NCBI GenBank assembly: GCA_949987565.1
Contig: OX465111.1
Coordinates: forward strand, 13,754,276 to 13,818,275
Reading direction: 5' to 3'
Origin: Luidia sarsii
Lineage: Eukaryota > Echinodermata > Asteroidea > Paxillosida > Luidiidae
Length of the DNA stretch: 64,000 bases
Shown: positions 58,001 through 63,015 of the stretch, piece by piece
How positions within the stretch are numbered: position 1 is the stretch's first letter
How the letters are laid out: each line of letters begins with the position of its first letter
Translations under genes and position numbers: made by a program
The notes under the pieces: generated by a model
What the model was told of the DNA's origin: nothing
Databases searched by the model: none
What the model saw: the letters and a program-made list of their open reading frames with translations, nothing else

Positions 58001-60834
58001 ACAGCTGCCATCTAAACTCGGAGGAAAGGAGGCCCTTGGAGGGAAGGCGGCCCGTACCTTCTTGCGGTCCTCCTCGGATTCGATGGGGTCCACGGCACAG
58101 CAGGCCCTGGCAGTAAGGGTGTAGTCAAACTTGGCGTACTTGCAGAAGCCACAGGCGTTGCACAGGTAGGGGTCCTTCTCATCGTAGTTGATGGCCCTGC
58201 AGGGTGAAGAGCGCACAAAGGACCGATACAAGTCTAGACTCCATTGGCACTTTTGGGGCATTATGTTTGGTGGTCCAAAATCCCAGTTTCTTCCCCCAAA
58301 TCAGACAATTTTAGATGAATTCCGACAAGTTTCTGAAGTTTTGCCTCTGAAGTGGTTCCCCTGATATCCTGGTACACAAAATACCCCAGTATCCTGATAT
58401 CCTGGTACACAAAATACCCCGGTAACCTGATATCCTGGTACACAAAATACCCCGGTACCCTGATATCCTGGTACACAAAATACCCTGGTACCCTGATATC
58501 CTGGTGCACAAAATACCCGGTACATTAATATCCTGGTGCACAAAATACCCCGGTACCCTGATATCCTGGTGCACAAAATACCCTGGTACCCTGATATCCT
58601 GGTAGACAAAATACCCCGGTACCCAGACATCCTGGCACTCTGGCCTTTCCCCGGTAACCCAGCCACCCACCTGCACTTGTGGCACTGGAAGACGTTCTCG
58701 CCGCAGTTGCTGCAGACGCCGGGGTTGGCCGGCACCGAGGCGCTGCAGCGGGGGCACTGCAGCGTCTCGGCCGTGGCCGTCAGGTTATCGTAGAAGTCGG
58801 CGTACTCGATCATCAGGTTGGCGGCCACGATGGGCAAGGGGAACTCCACCTTCAACTCCGTCTGGCCGGCCGTCAGCTGGCACTTGCGCGCCTTGTGCCA
58901 CATGGTGGGCCTACACGTGTACCAATGACAAGGGCAAAGGTAAGACTCTTCTTCTTCTTCTCTCGTATGCCAACCACAGCAGTCAAAACTGACAGTTTAA
59001 CACTGAGGTAGGTGACCAGTTCTGGACGATCTACCTCTGTGAGTGGGCATGGGGGTCTCATCACAGGGCACGCGTTAATGATGTGCTCATGGGTTTGCAT
59101 ATGTCCACATGGACAGAGGTCAGAGTCCGTGATTCCCCATTTCAACCTATCTTAAAGGATCTTAAAATTTAGTGGGCCTGACGTTTCGATCCTAGCAGGA
59201 CCTTTCTCAAAGGCAGAACAATTTTAAGATTTGCATTTTGGTAATTTTAGTCAGTAAGCAGTTTGCAACATTTTTGTATATCACTTCTATCTTAAAGGAT
59301 ATTAGGAATACTTCTGCTAAAAAAGAGGAATCACAGAGCAAACTACACAGGTATTTCTAAGCCAAAAAACGGAATCTGTTGTCAAGAGCCTATAAAATGA
59401 TAAGTTTTTACCAAATAAGAGGAATTATTCTTCAAAAATAGGAATACTTGGCAGCTATGCCTTAGATGGTGGCTTCCCAAATAGTCAACTAGTCTTTGCC
59501 GGGGTGGGGGCGCCAGTCAGAAGCAATTCAACCATTAACTGCCGCATATCTCCAGGGATCACACCCCCGCTTTCATTCAGATGTAAACATACTGATTATT
59601 GTCAACCTGGCTGCAGCAGCTCGGTGACTCACTTGTTCTTGAGCTCCACCACGGACTGCACGGTGCGGTTGTTGTAGTAGATGTTGATGGTGCGCACCAT
59701 CTTGGTGCGCTTCAGGTCGCTGATGCGCAGCGAGACCTTGGCCACGGTGTGCGTGCCCACCAGCTTGACAATCTGCGAGTTGGCCGTGTAGCGGGAGTCC
59801 ACCTTCAGGGTGGTCAGCTTGAGATTCTGCGGGGGGGGGAGGAAGGGGAAGGGAAGAGAGGGAGCTTAGGGAAGATCTTAGGGTTAATCCTCTCCGGGTG
59901 GTGTGTGGAAGGTCTGCGGAGACACCACGTAAGTCATCCCTTTCAAGTAGGAGGATATCGAATGCTTCCACACTCTCCACACACAGCATAGGATACATGG
60001 AGTCTTGGAACGTTTTCAAAATGGAGGCTTAGGCTCGGGCTCAGGCTTCGTCTCAGTCTGACAAAACCTGAAAATCCAGGTTGTGGTTTGTTTCCGAATG
60101 TGAAGGTTTGTTGGCTTGATAGGTACGGGCTATTCCCCCAAGAAACTGGGGCAAAACGCTTGTTTTTAGAAGCCTGTAATATTATAACGAGCAAGACATA
60201 TATGACCGAAGCCTAAGCCTGAGCCTAAGCCTTTATTTCAAAAACGCCCTTGGAATCTCCGTTCAACAACAATGATAATAATAATAAAAACTGACAATGC
60301 ACGCATATCCACCTCACTGGGTATTCAAGGCGCAGCAAGCTTGAAGACAAAAAGTATAGGAGTCATAGAGAAGAGCAAAATAGTCATTGAAAAACTTGTG
60401 TTTTTAGTAGCGATTTAGTTTTTGTAGTACAAGGACACGATTTAAGTTGGAGAGGCAGTGAGTTCCAGATACGAGGAGCTGCCACAGAAAAGGACCTGCC
60501 CAGACTTGTGTTCCTTGAGACAGAGTACACACGACCGAAAGCGTTGGGTTACCGGCTCTTTTCAGAGCCACATGTCTTCCATGGTGTCATCGTAAGCTGT
60601 CCACTTGTGCTTCCACCTTCCAAGTCTTATCCAGTGTGTTACGATGATACCCTTACACTACATGTACTCCCTGCCCTTCCCTTTGATCTCTCACCCGCTC
60701 TTCCTCCACAGCCTCTCTGTTTGAAAGATAAAAAGATAAAACTTACGGAGAACGGGACCTCTGGGTTGTTGCAGACGAGGCAGGGATCACTCTCCAAGAA
60801 GTAGCCGTCAAACTGGACCAGACCAGACAGCATG
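27785..60834 (-). CDS. UBR4: UBR4 E3 ubiquitin ligase, C-terminal 37 exons (partial)
   Basis: UBR4 is a ~5,200-residue E3 ligase of the N-degron pathway. Here about 1,677 C-terminal residues are encoded on exons that all join in phase at GT/AG borders: 60834-60747, 59826-59633, 58910-58671, 58196-58058, 57358-57233, 56823-56695, 55505-55321, 55071-54966, 53594-53412, 52899-52815, 51954-51827, 51291-51159, 50536-50328, 49580-49398, 48894-48813, 47863-47690, 46891-46770, 46092-45939, 44029-43986, 42899-42819, 42004-41917, 41012-40931, 40495-40342, 39440-39127, 38516-38444, 37635-37535, 36760-36661, 35857-35729, 35233-35144, 34161-34039, 33465-33332, 32119-31994, 31082-30888, 30296-30072, 29223-29040, 28426-28360, 27849-27785. 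Similarity to the vertebrate protein as I know it is continuous from [15 protein letters not shown] to the C-terminus. The 5' two thirds, with the UBR box, lies beyond the right edge. Confidence 0.96.
28520..28985 (-). repeat. SINE family C copy followed by family B copy
   Basis: 28530-28760 is a tRNA-like SINE with body (ACTTGAATCCGACACCTCTG, ATCTCCAGGGATCACACACC). 28850-28985 is a family B copy (GGTTTGCGGTGACACCATGT, GACGTTTCGAACAGTG). Both are in a UBR4 intron, sense to UBR4. Confidence 0.7.
29270..30010. repeat. Minisatellite ATGGATAATGG type in UBR4 intron
   Basis: About 740 bp of 7- to 11-bp units built from GGATAATGGATGAT, immediately before (transcription-wise after) the exon at 30072. 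Long open frames here come from the repeat. Confidence 0.9.
30366..30622. mobile_element. Foldback MITE, family G, best copy
   Basis: Ends are CGGACCTTTTTCCAAAACCC and GGGTTTTGAAAAAAGGGCCG, each flanked by TA. Subterminal GGCTTAGGATCAGGCTCCGG pairs with CGAAGCCGGAGACTAAA. It has no frame; 257 bp. A SINE family C copy follows at 30632-30760 (minus). Confidence 0.7.
31190..31860. repeat. A-rich minisatellite (GGAACACAAAAAATGAG type)
   Basis: About 670 bp of variable units of GAGGAACACAAAAAATGA, AACCGAAAAAATAAGG and AAATATGGAACCCCC fills the intron between the exons at 30888-31082 and 31994-32119. Confidence 0.9.
31994..35233 (-). CDS. UBR4: UBR4 hemiRING / UZI ligase module exons
   Basis: Exons 35233-35144, 34161-34039, 33465-33332 and 32119-31994 encode the coiled [18 protein letters not shown] helix, then [17 protein letters not shown], then a linker and [19 protein letters not shown], then [18 protein letters not shown]. 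This is the atypical half-RING zinc finger with its UBR4-specific helper domain that recruits UBE2A/UBE2B. The zinc-binding cysteines and histidines visible in CCICR and HYDCH are present, so the ligase is predicted to be functional. Confidence 0.9.
32330..32690 (+). repeat. Dispersed repeat E, copy 1
   Basis: Contains ATTTAAATGAAACTTATACA, GTTATAGTAGAAACCTC, CAGCATTGAATGCTGC and GCTATTTCATGCCTATGTTG. An inverted, diverged copy lies at 42050-42420. No coding frame; type unknown. Confidence 0.65.
32870..33230. repeat. Inverted pair of SINE family D copies
   Basis: 32879-33045 reads plus (GTCGCAAGTTCAAATCCTGC, ATCGGGCAAAGCACTGGGCA, GGGCAAACCCTCATTGAA). 33060-33125 holds the tail inverted (AATGAGGGTTTGCCCTGCTC), followed by a plus tail fragment to about 33210. 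Confidence 0.7.
34190..34925. repeat. 16-bp minisatellite AGAATGGTTTCACCGT
   Basis: About 45 units with CCGT/CCAT/ATGG variants fill the intron between the UBR4 exons at 34039-34161 and 35144-35233. Confidence 0.92.
35920..36350. repeat. 16-bp GC-rich minisatellite CCCCAGGGACCACCTG
   Basis: About 26 units. 16 is not a multiple of 3, so all three frames repeat every 48 bp and stay open on both strands. It starts about 65 bp from the exon at 35729-35857, on the acceptor side. Confidence 0.93.
37165..37380. mobile_element. Foldback MITE (CCAATTTCATGGAATC ends) beside a SINE fragment
   Basis: CTCCAATTTCATGGAATCCG at 37184 pairs with ACAGATTCCTTGAAATTGGA at 37344. A family C SINE is split around it: AAGGGCTGGACAGCTCAGG precedes, and CAAAACAGAGGTCTCGGG follows. 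The MITE appears to have inserted into the SINE's tRNA-like head. Confidence 0.65.
37765..37920 (-). repeat. Family B repeat copy with hammerhead-like core
   Basis: GGTTTGCGGTGACACCAGGT then GGCTCTGAAAAGAGCC and GTTTCGGGAAGTGTGTACTC. On the minus strand a CTGACAA box, a hairpin with GGG/CCC and GAAAC follow in order. Confidence 0.65.
38645..39115. repeat. GA/AGACAGAGG-rich tract directly after a UBR4 donor
   Basis: About 470 bp of AGACAGAG, GAGAGAGA and GACGGAGGCAG units. In the transcript it is a TCTCTG pyrimidine tract starting about 12 nt after the donor of exon 39440-39127. Confidence 0.9.
39484..40060. repeat. 16-bp minisatellite GATTGATGGAATTGGT
   Basis: About 36 units with ATCGG/ATTGG variants, starting about 45 bp from the acceptor of exon 39440-39127. 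Long open frames on the minus strand (INQFHQST type) are repeat artefacts. Confidence 0.93.
40565..40720. repeat. Head-to-head pair of family A copies
   Basis: A full minus-oriented copy (tail 40570, core to 40664) is directly followed by a plus core (40670-40712). The two cores, GACCTTTCTCAAAGGC and GCCTTTGAGAAAGGTC, can form one long hairpin. Confidence 0.8.
41243..41365. mobile_element. Foldback MITE (TTACGATGCATCATAA type), partial
   Basis: TACGATGCATCATAACTCAA and TAAGTTATGATGGGTTTGATG are near inverse, as in the 57663 element. Confidence 0.55.
41474..41656. mobile_element. Mutator-like MITE, copy 2, with 9-bp duplication
   Basis: A 183-bp element with the same CGCAGTGGCTGTTGTTACGG ends as copy 1. 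TTTTTTTTA flanks both sides (41465-41473, 41657-41665). The interior is inverted relative to copy 1. Confidence 0.85.
41670..41916 (-). mobile_element. LINE ORF2 C-terminal fragment abutting a UBR4 donor
   Basis: The minus strand encodes [20 protein letters not shown] followed by a Ser-rich stretch and FKQKTL. The F-L-T-x-LWNSLP-x-F layout is the familiar C-terminus of CR1/Rex/L2-like reverse-transcriptase ORFs. It begins within about 30 nt of the UBR4 donor at 41916, in the same strand and frame as the exon. Confidence 0.75.
42050..42420 (-). repeat. Dispersed repeat E, copy 2 (inverted to 32330)
   Basis: Contains GTCTGATCCAACATAGGCAT, GAAATAGCACACCTG, ACTATAACCATCTTCAAACT and TAAGTTTCATGTAAATCTG. 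These are complements of landmarks in copy 1. Confidence 0.65.
43150..43865. repeat. 20-bp minisatellite CATGGCAAAGTACTCATATC
   Basis: About 35 units with AATTC/AGAAC/GTTCTC variants. A 120-bp block (43241-43320, 43321-43400) is itself duplicated. The open plus frame ([12 protein letters not shown]) is a repeat artefact. Confidence 0.93.
44100..45270 (+). mobile_element. 5'-truncated Penelope-like retroelement with open ORF
   Basis: An open frame enters at about 44104 ([16 protein letters not shown]) and runs to the TGA at 45099-45101, about 330 codons with no stop. It covers the end of the reverse transcriptase ([26 protein letters not shown]) and a complete GIY-YIG endonuclease: [20 protein letters not shown], with the PLE-specific CxxC between the two halves of the motif, then [19 protein letters not shown] and [14 protein letters not shown] carrying the catalytic Glu. 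It inserted antisense in the UBR4 intron between 43986-44029 and 45939-46092. Its high GC content against AT-rich flanks and its open frame suggest a young copy. 45221-45268 holds a family A tail in inverted orientation. Confidence 0.88.
45096..45152 (+). ncRNA. Hammerhead-ribozyme-like motif at the PLE 3' end
   Basis: CTGATGA (45098-45104) is followed by a GGT...ACC stem and GAAAC (45124-45128), the order of the hammerhead core that PLEs are known to carry. GTCG/CGAC can form the next stem (45129-45132 with about 45142-45146), but the expected U-H cleavage position is not clear, so activity is doubtful. The ORF's TGA stop lies inside CTGATGA. Confidence 0.5.
45530..45570 (+). repeat. Poly-T tracts downstream of the PLE
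   Basis: Two T runs (8 and about 20) near 45531 and 45551. The rest of 45.27-45.93 kb is intron with nothing recognised. Confidence 0.6.
46190..46470 (-). repeat. Family B repeat with hammerhead-like core, best copy
   Basis: On the minus strand CTGAAGA (a valid CUGANGA box), a perfect 6-bp stem CGAACA/TGTTCG, then AAACGTC lie at 46334-46301. The body follows: GGTTCTTTTCAGAACC and ACATGGTGTCACCGCAAACC. Upstream, ATAAGCCCCACTCCAAG resembles PLE 3' leader sequence. Confidence 0.6.
47083..47445. repeat. Cluster of family A copies (inverted pair plus one) and CTAGAC repeat
   Basis: 47085-47120 minus core, 47125-47215 plus core and tail, 47286-47352 CTAGACCG/GTCTAGTG repeat, 47355-47440 another plus copy. 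Confidence 0.75.
47975..48545. repeat. ~145-bp tandem repeat, four copies
   Basis: Units start GGGGCCTGTGTTGTGGACCT at 47981, 48126 and 48268, with a diverged start at 48418. Each includes CTCTTCTGATTGAGCCCAGG and CAGCAGCACCTCTAATTGCT. It fills most of the UBR4 intron 47864-48812. Confidence 0.9.
48935..49395. repeat. 20-bp minisatellite ACTGGGTAATGGGCATCTGA
   Basis: About 20 imperfect units that run up to the donor of exon 49580-49398 without a gap. Confidence 0.9.
49760..49965. mobile_element. Foldback MITE (ATTTCACCAAAG / CTTTTGTGAAAT)
   Basis: Left end AATTTCACCAAAGTCATCG and right end TAAGGCTTTTGTGAAATCCA, with CGTAACTCATCGTAATG against ACTTACGG-type interior. Same class as 57663. Confidence 0.6.
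50045..50250. repeat. Three family A cores, first inverted
   Basis: Minus core with tail (50050-50150), then two plus cores (50156-50200, 50202-50250) in tandem. Confidence 0.8.
50617..50905. repeat. Minisatellite CATAGCAATAGCCACAG
   Basis: Imperfect repeats of CCGTAGCAATAGCCACAGAG and CCATAACCACAG over about 290 bp in a UBR4 intron. Confidence 0.88.
51360..51555. mobile_element. Foldback MITE family G, second type of copy
   Basis: AAAATCCAGGTTGTGGTTTG and AAACGCTTGTTT recur at 60015-60245; subterminal CGGGCTTCG and AAGCCTAAGCCCAAGCCTAA blocks flank them. Confidence 0.6.
52022..52192. mobile_element. Foldback MITE (TTCACTAACGCT / AGCGTTTAGTGAA)
   Basis: GACTTCACTAACGCTCTTCG pairs with GCAAAGCGTTTAGTGAAATC and the inner GCAAACGGCA with TGCCGTTTGC. 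171 bp, no frame. Confidence 0.75.
52320..52790. repeat. Minisatellite GGGATTGAATGGTATTG
   Basis: About 470 bp of 10- to 15-bp units on ATGGGATTG and ATGGTATTG in the intron before exon 52899-52815's donor. Confidence 0.9.
53595..54760. repeat. GAGGAA hexamer tract, over 900 bp
   Basis: An almost pure (GAGGAA)n purine tract from about 53890 to 54530, with degenerate shoulders. It starts at the acceptor side of UBR4 exon 53594-53412 and is transcribed as a pyrimidine run. Open frames of RGRG, KRKR or SSSS type are artefacts. Confidence 0.95.
55160..55275 (-). repeat. Family A copy with extra upstream PLE 3' UTR
   Basis: Core 55180-55220 preceded (minus strand) by TGTCCTTGTCACTTTGCC, as at the 3' end of the decayed PLE near 23090. 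Confidence 0.75.
55560..56625. repeat. 69-bp tandem repeat, about 15 copies
   Basis: Units of GGGCCATTCAGTGCACCCAT, CACAGTCACAGCTGTGGATG, CAATGACCCTATTCAGCTTG. 69 bp is 23 codons, so frames stay open. Subtypes (AAACCATTCATAG, AAACCCATTCGCAG) alternate in a higher order at 56100-56570. GTCACAGCTGTG is a short palindrome in most units. Confidence 0.93.
56695..56823 (-). CDS. UBR4: UBR4 exon with serine run
   Basis: The exon encodes [17 protein letters not shown] followed by [20 protein letters not shown]. The second part is conserved in UBR4; the serine run replaces a shorter Ser/Thr stretch of vertebrates and is encoded by AGY/TCN-type codons. Confidence 0.88.
56925..57165. repeat. 20-bp minisatellite TCTGTTTGTCCATTGGACTG
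   Basis: About 12 units. A left end of the pogo-like MITE (ACAGTGGAACGTTGCTAC) precedes it at 56882. Confidence 0.9.
57480..57645 (+). repeat. Family A copy with PLE 3' UTR
   Basis: A pyrimidine-rich leader (57540-57590) precedes TGCCTTTGAGAAAGGTCCTG, matching the layout of the 23 kb PLE 3' end. Confidence 0.75.
57663..57811. mobile_element. Foldback MITE (GGATTTCACAAAGCC), best copy
   Basis: GGATTTCACAAAGCCTTATG and GGTCTGGTGAAATC ends, with ATCGTAACTCAACTTAC inverse to GTAAGTTACGAT. 149 bp, no frame. Confidence 0.7.
58058..58910 (-). CDS. UBR4: UBR4 zinc-ribbon-like exons
   Basis: Two exons (58910-58671, 58196-58058) encode [20 protein letters not shown] and [10 protein letters not shown], then [20 protein letters not shown]. 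The dense CxxC pairs suggest zinc-ribbon folds. The intron between them carries a 33-bp minisatellite. Confidence 0.92.
58340..58640. repeat. 33-bp minisatellite CCTGATATCCTGGTACACAA
   Basis: About nine units of CCTGATATCCTGGTACACAA plus AATACCCCGGTAC. 33 bp is 11 codons, so a periodic open frame ([11 protein letters not shown]) arises without being coding. It ends about 30 bp from exon 58910-58671's donor. Confidence 0.93.
58955..59145 (-). mobile_element. Non-LTR retrotransposon ORF2 C-terminal fragment
   Basis: The minus strand encodes [20 protein letters not shown] and IINACPVM, the CPCG-x-H-I-CP pattern at the end of many LINE reverse-transcriptase ORFs, ending [11 protein letters not shown] diverged copy lies at 2290-2470. 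Confidence 0.75.
59155..59290. repeat. Family A core (minus) plus tail (plus)
   Basis: The inverted core CTGACGTTTCGATCCTAGCA is followed at once by a plus-oriented tail ending GTCAGTAAGCAGTTTGCAAC. A SINE family C body follows at 59458-59590. Confidence 0.75.
60015..60250. mobile_element. Foldback MITE family G copy with GCCTAAGCC arms
   Basis: AGGCTTAGGCTCGGGCTCAG pairs with CTGAGCCTAAGCCT across about 190 bp; outer TTTTCAAAATGG and TTATTTCAAAAACG are near inverse. Confidence 0.7.
60285..60515 (-). mobile_element. LINE ORF2 C-terminal fragment ([13 protein letters not shown])
   Basis: The minus strand reads [20 protein letters not shown] followed by a [13 protein letters not shown] end, then stops, and an AATAATAATAA-type tail on the plus strand at 60270. 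This is the common CR1-like ORF2 end. A family B copy follows at 60520-60640. Confidence 0.75.
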
Positions 60835-60894
60835 CTGGGTAGCGGAGTGAACGAGGACAAATTAAATGCGCACATACATGTACACCTATGCTTA

Positions 60895-61130
60895 AAAGTA
60901 AGTATCCCTCGTACTCGCACTCGCTCGTAAGCACTCGAGCAAACTCGTTAACACTCGCTAGCGCTCGACAAAACCACGAGCGGTAGCGAGCGGTTTCGAG
61001 TGATGTCGAGGATTAGCGAGGGATATCGAGCGGCCTCGTAAACACTCGAAGAGTGGAGGGCGGCTCATCAACAACGAGCGTTTGCGAGGGCTATCCAGGC
61101 GTATCCATTGACCTCACTCGCATTGTTGAG
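60895..61130. repeat. CTCG/CGAG-rich foldback patch
   Basis: CTCG and CGAG recur every 8-12 bp, CTCG mainly in the left half and CGAG in the right, so the halves can fold on each other (TATCCCTCGTACTCG against AGCGAGGGATATCG). It is far richer in CpG than its flanks. No known element matches. Confidence 0.65.
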
Positions 61131-61224
61131 AAGGCGCCCGTTTGCGAATCCGCTGGGCAGCCCACTGTGTGAGCGCCCGCTCCTCAGTGGGACCGGCGAC
61201 CGCAAAGGCTTATAAAGAACACCG

Positions 61225-63015
61225 GCAAGGAGTGCGTGCGTGGACGCCCCCGGTCCAGGTCTTTTGTTAAGGTTTTAGCTTGCACTATAGGGCTGTAAAT
61301 TGCTTTCCTGGGAGACTTTTTAAGTAGCAATTTTTGGTAGTTTCATGTAGGTCTCGGTCGATATAAAACAAGTTTCCCTATTTCTTTTTAGCCGGCTTCC
61401 ATGTGTACGTGAAAAAGCTGGATTTGCATCGCAAAATTCGATTAACTTTTTCATGGAAAGCAAGACAAATTTGAAAATGAAAACCATTTTCAATTTTCTG
61501 CAAATAACTCTGGCGTCGAATGAATGTTTTTTGGTAAGGATTTCTATTTTGCAAGAAGTGCGTGCGTGGAGGTCCCCAGTCCAGGTCTTTTGTTAAGGTT
61601 TTAGTTTGCACTAAAGGCCGCGACCCATACGTACATCGACCGTGCATGGATCACTTGTGGTAACTCAGTTCTTGGACTTATTTTCGGTTATTTTCCGTGT
61701 GCTAGTAAAATGTGGTTCAGCCCTGACGTCCGGCTCTCGGAATTATTTTCCGTGACCCGTTGAAAAGTTGGCGATAAAATGAATGATATACTTTCCTTTC
61801 ATTTAAATACACTCAATCATCCCTTTGAGACCGCATTCATGTCCTATTATATCTTCCAAGGCTTTGCGCTGAAGTATCAGTTGTTGGTTATCGACTTTTT
61901 CCTGAACTAAACCGTAAACCCAGCAAGACGGCTTTCATCAAAGAAAAAAGGCCCGGTACCGCACCGAAGCGTTCCCTGCTCCAGACCTGCTAATCGTGTC
62001 GTATAGTGCCAGGCATTTAGCTGCGTGGTCTTGGGAGTGATTATATATTTCTTTCTTTTGGGATGGAGGTGGACTTATTTCCATGCTGGTTGTTGGCCTT
62101 ATGCCGTTATGGACTTATGGGTATTTTTTAAGAATGGAGGAGGGGGCTATGCTGAATGTCTTACTTATGCGGGCTTATTTAAAGGACACGTATAAATAAT
62201 TCCCTAGGAATATATGCCTGGCGTTGAATATTTTTTGGGTAAGGTACATTTCCTTTTTCGGATATATTTCGTCAGGATTTCTATTTTGCAAGGAGTGCGT
62301 GCGTGGACGTCCCCAGTCCAGGTCTTTTGTTAAGATTTAGCTTGCACTATAGGCCGCGACCCATTGACCGTGCATTGATCACTTTGGTAACTCAATTCAT
62401 GCATTTATTTTCGGTTATTTTCCGCGTGCTAGTAAAAATGTGTGGTTCAGCCCTGACGTCCGGCTCTCGGAATTATTTTCAGTGACCCGTTGAAAAGTTG
62501 GCGATAAAATGAATGATATACTTTCCTTTCATTTAAATACACTCAATCCTCCCTTTGAGACCGCATTCATGTCCTATTATATCTTCCAAGGCTTTGCACT
62601 GAAGTATCAGTTGTTGGTTATCGACTTTTTCCTGAACTAAATCGTAAACCCAGCAAGACGGCTTTCATCAAAGAAAAAAGGCCCCTTACCGCACCGAAGC
62701 GTTCCCTGCTCCAGACCTGCTAATCGTGTCGTATAGTGCCAGGCATTTAGCTGCGTGGTCGAGATCTTGGGAGTGATATATTCCTTTCTTTGGGGATGGA
62801 GGTGGACTTACTTTCATGCTGGTTGTTGGCCTTGCCTTATGGGTATTATTTTTTTATGAATGGAGGAGGGGGCTAAGCTGACAGTCTTACTTATGAGGGC
62901 TTTTTCAAAGGACATGTGTAGATAATTCCCAAGGAATACATGCCTAGCGTTGAATATTTTTGGCAAGGTACATTTCCTTTTTTCGGATTAATTTCGTGAG
63001 GATTTTTATTTTGCT
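61225..63015. repeat. 737-bp tandem duplication, unclassified
   Basis: Two nearly identical units start GCGTGCGTGGA-GTCCCCAG at about 61558 and 62295. A third, short copy of only the first ~60 bp lies at 61229. Units share GACCCGTTGAAAAGTTGGCG, CCCAGCAAGACGGCTTTCAT and CGAAGCGTTCCCTGCTCCAG. No open frame spans a unit, and no tRNA, 5S or known snRNA was recognised. Unit 2 decays after about 62990. Confidence 0.85.

Noticed and set aside
29270..58640. CRISPR-like arrays (regularly spaced repeats)
   Set aside because: The host is a eukaryote, units are contiguous without unique spacers, and no cas-like genes exist.
58301..58903. 200-residue frame joining the UBR4 zinc ribbon to a periodic 11-residue repeat
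   Set aside because: The exon has a good donor at 58670 and the next exon continues the UBR4 sequence in phase; the repeat is the 33-bp intronic minisatellite.
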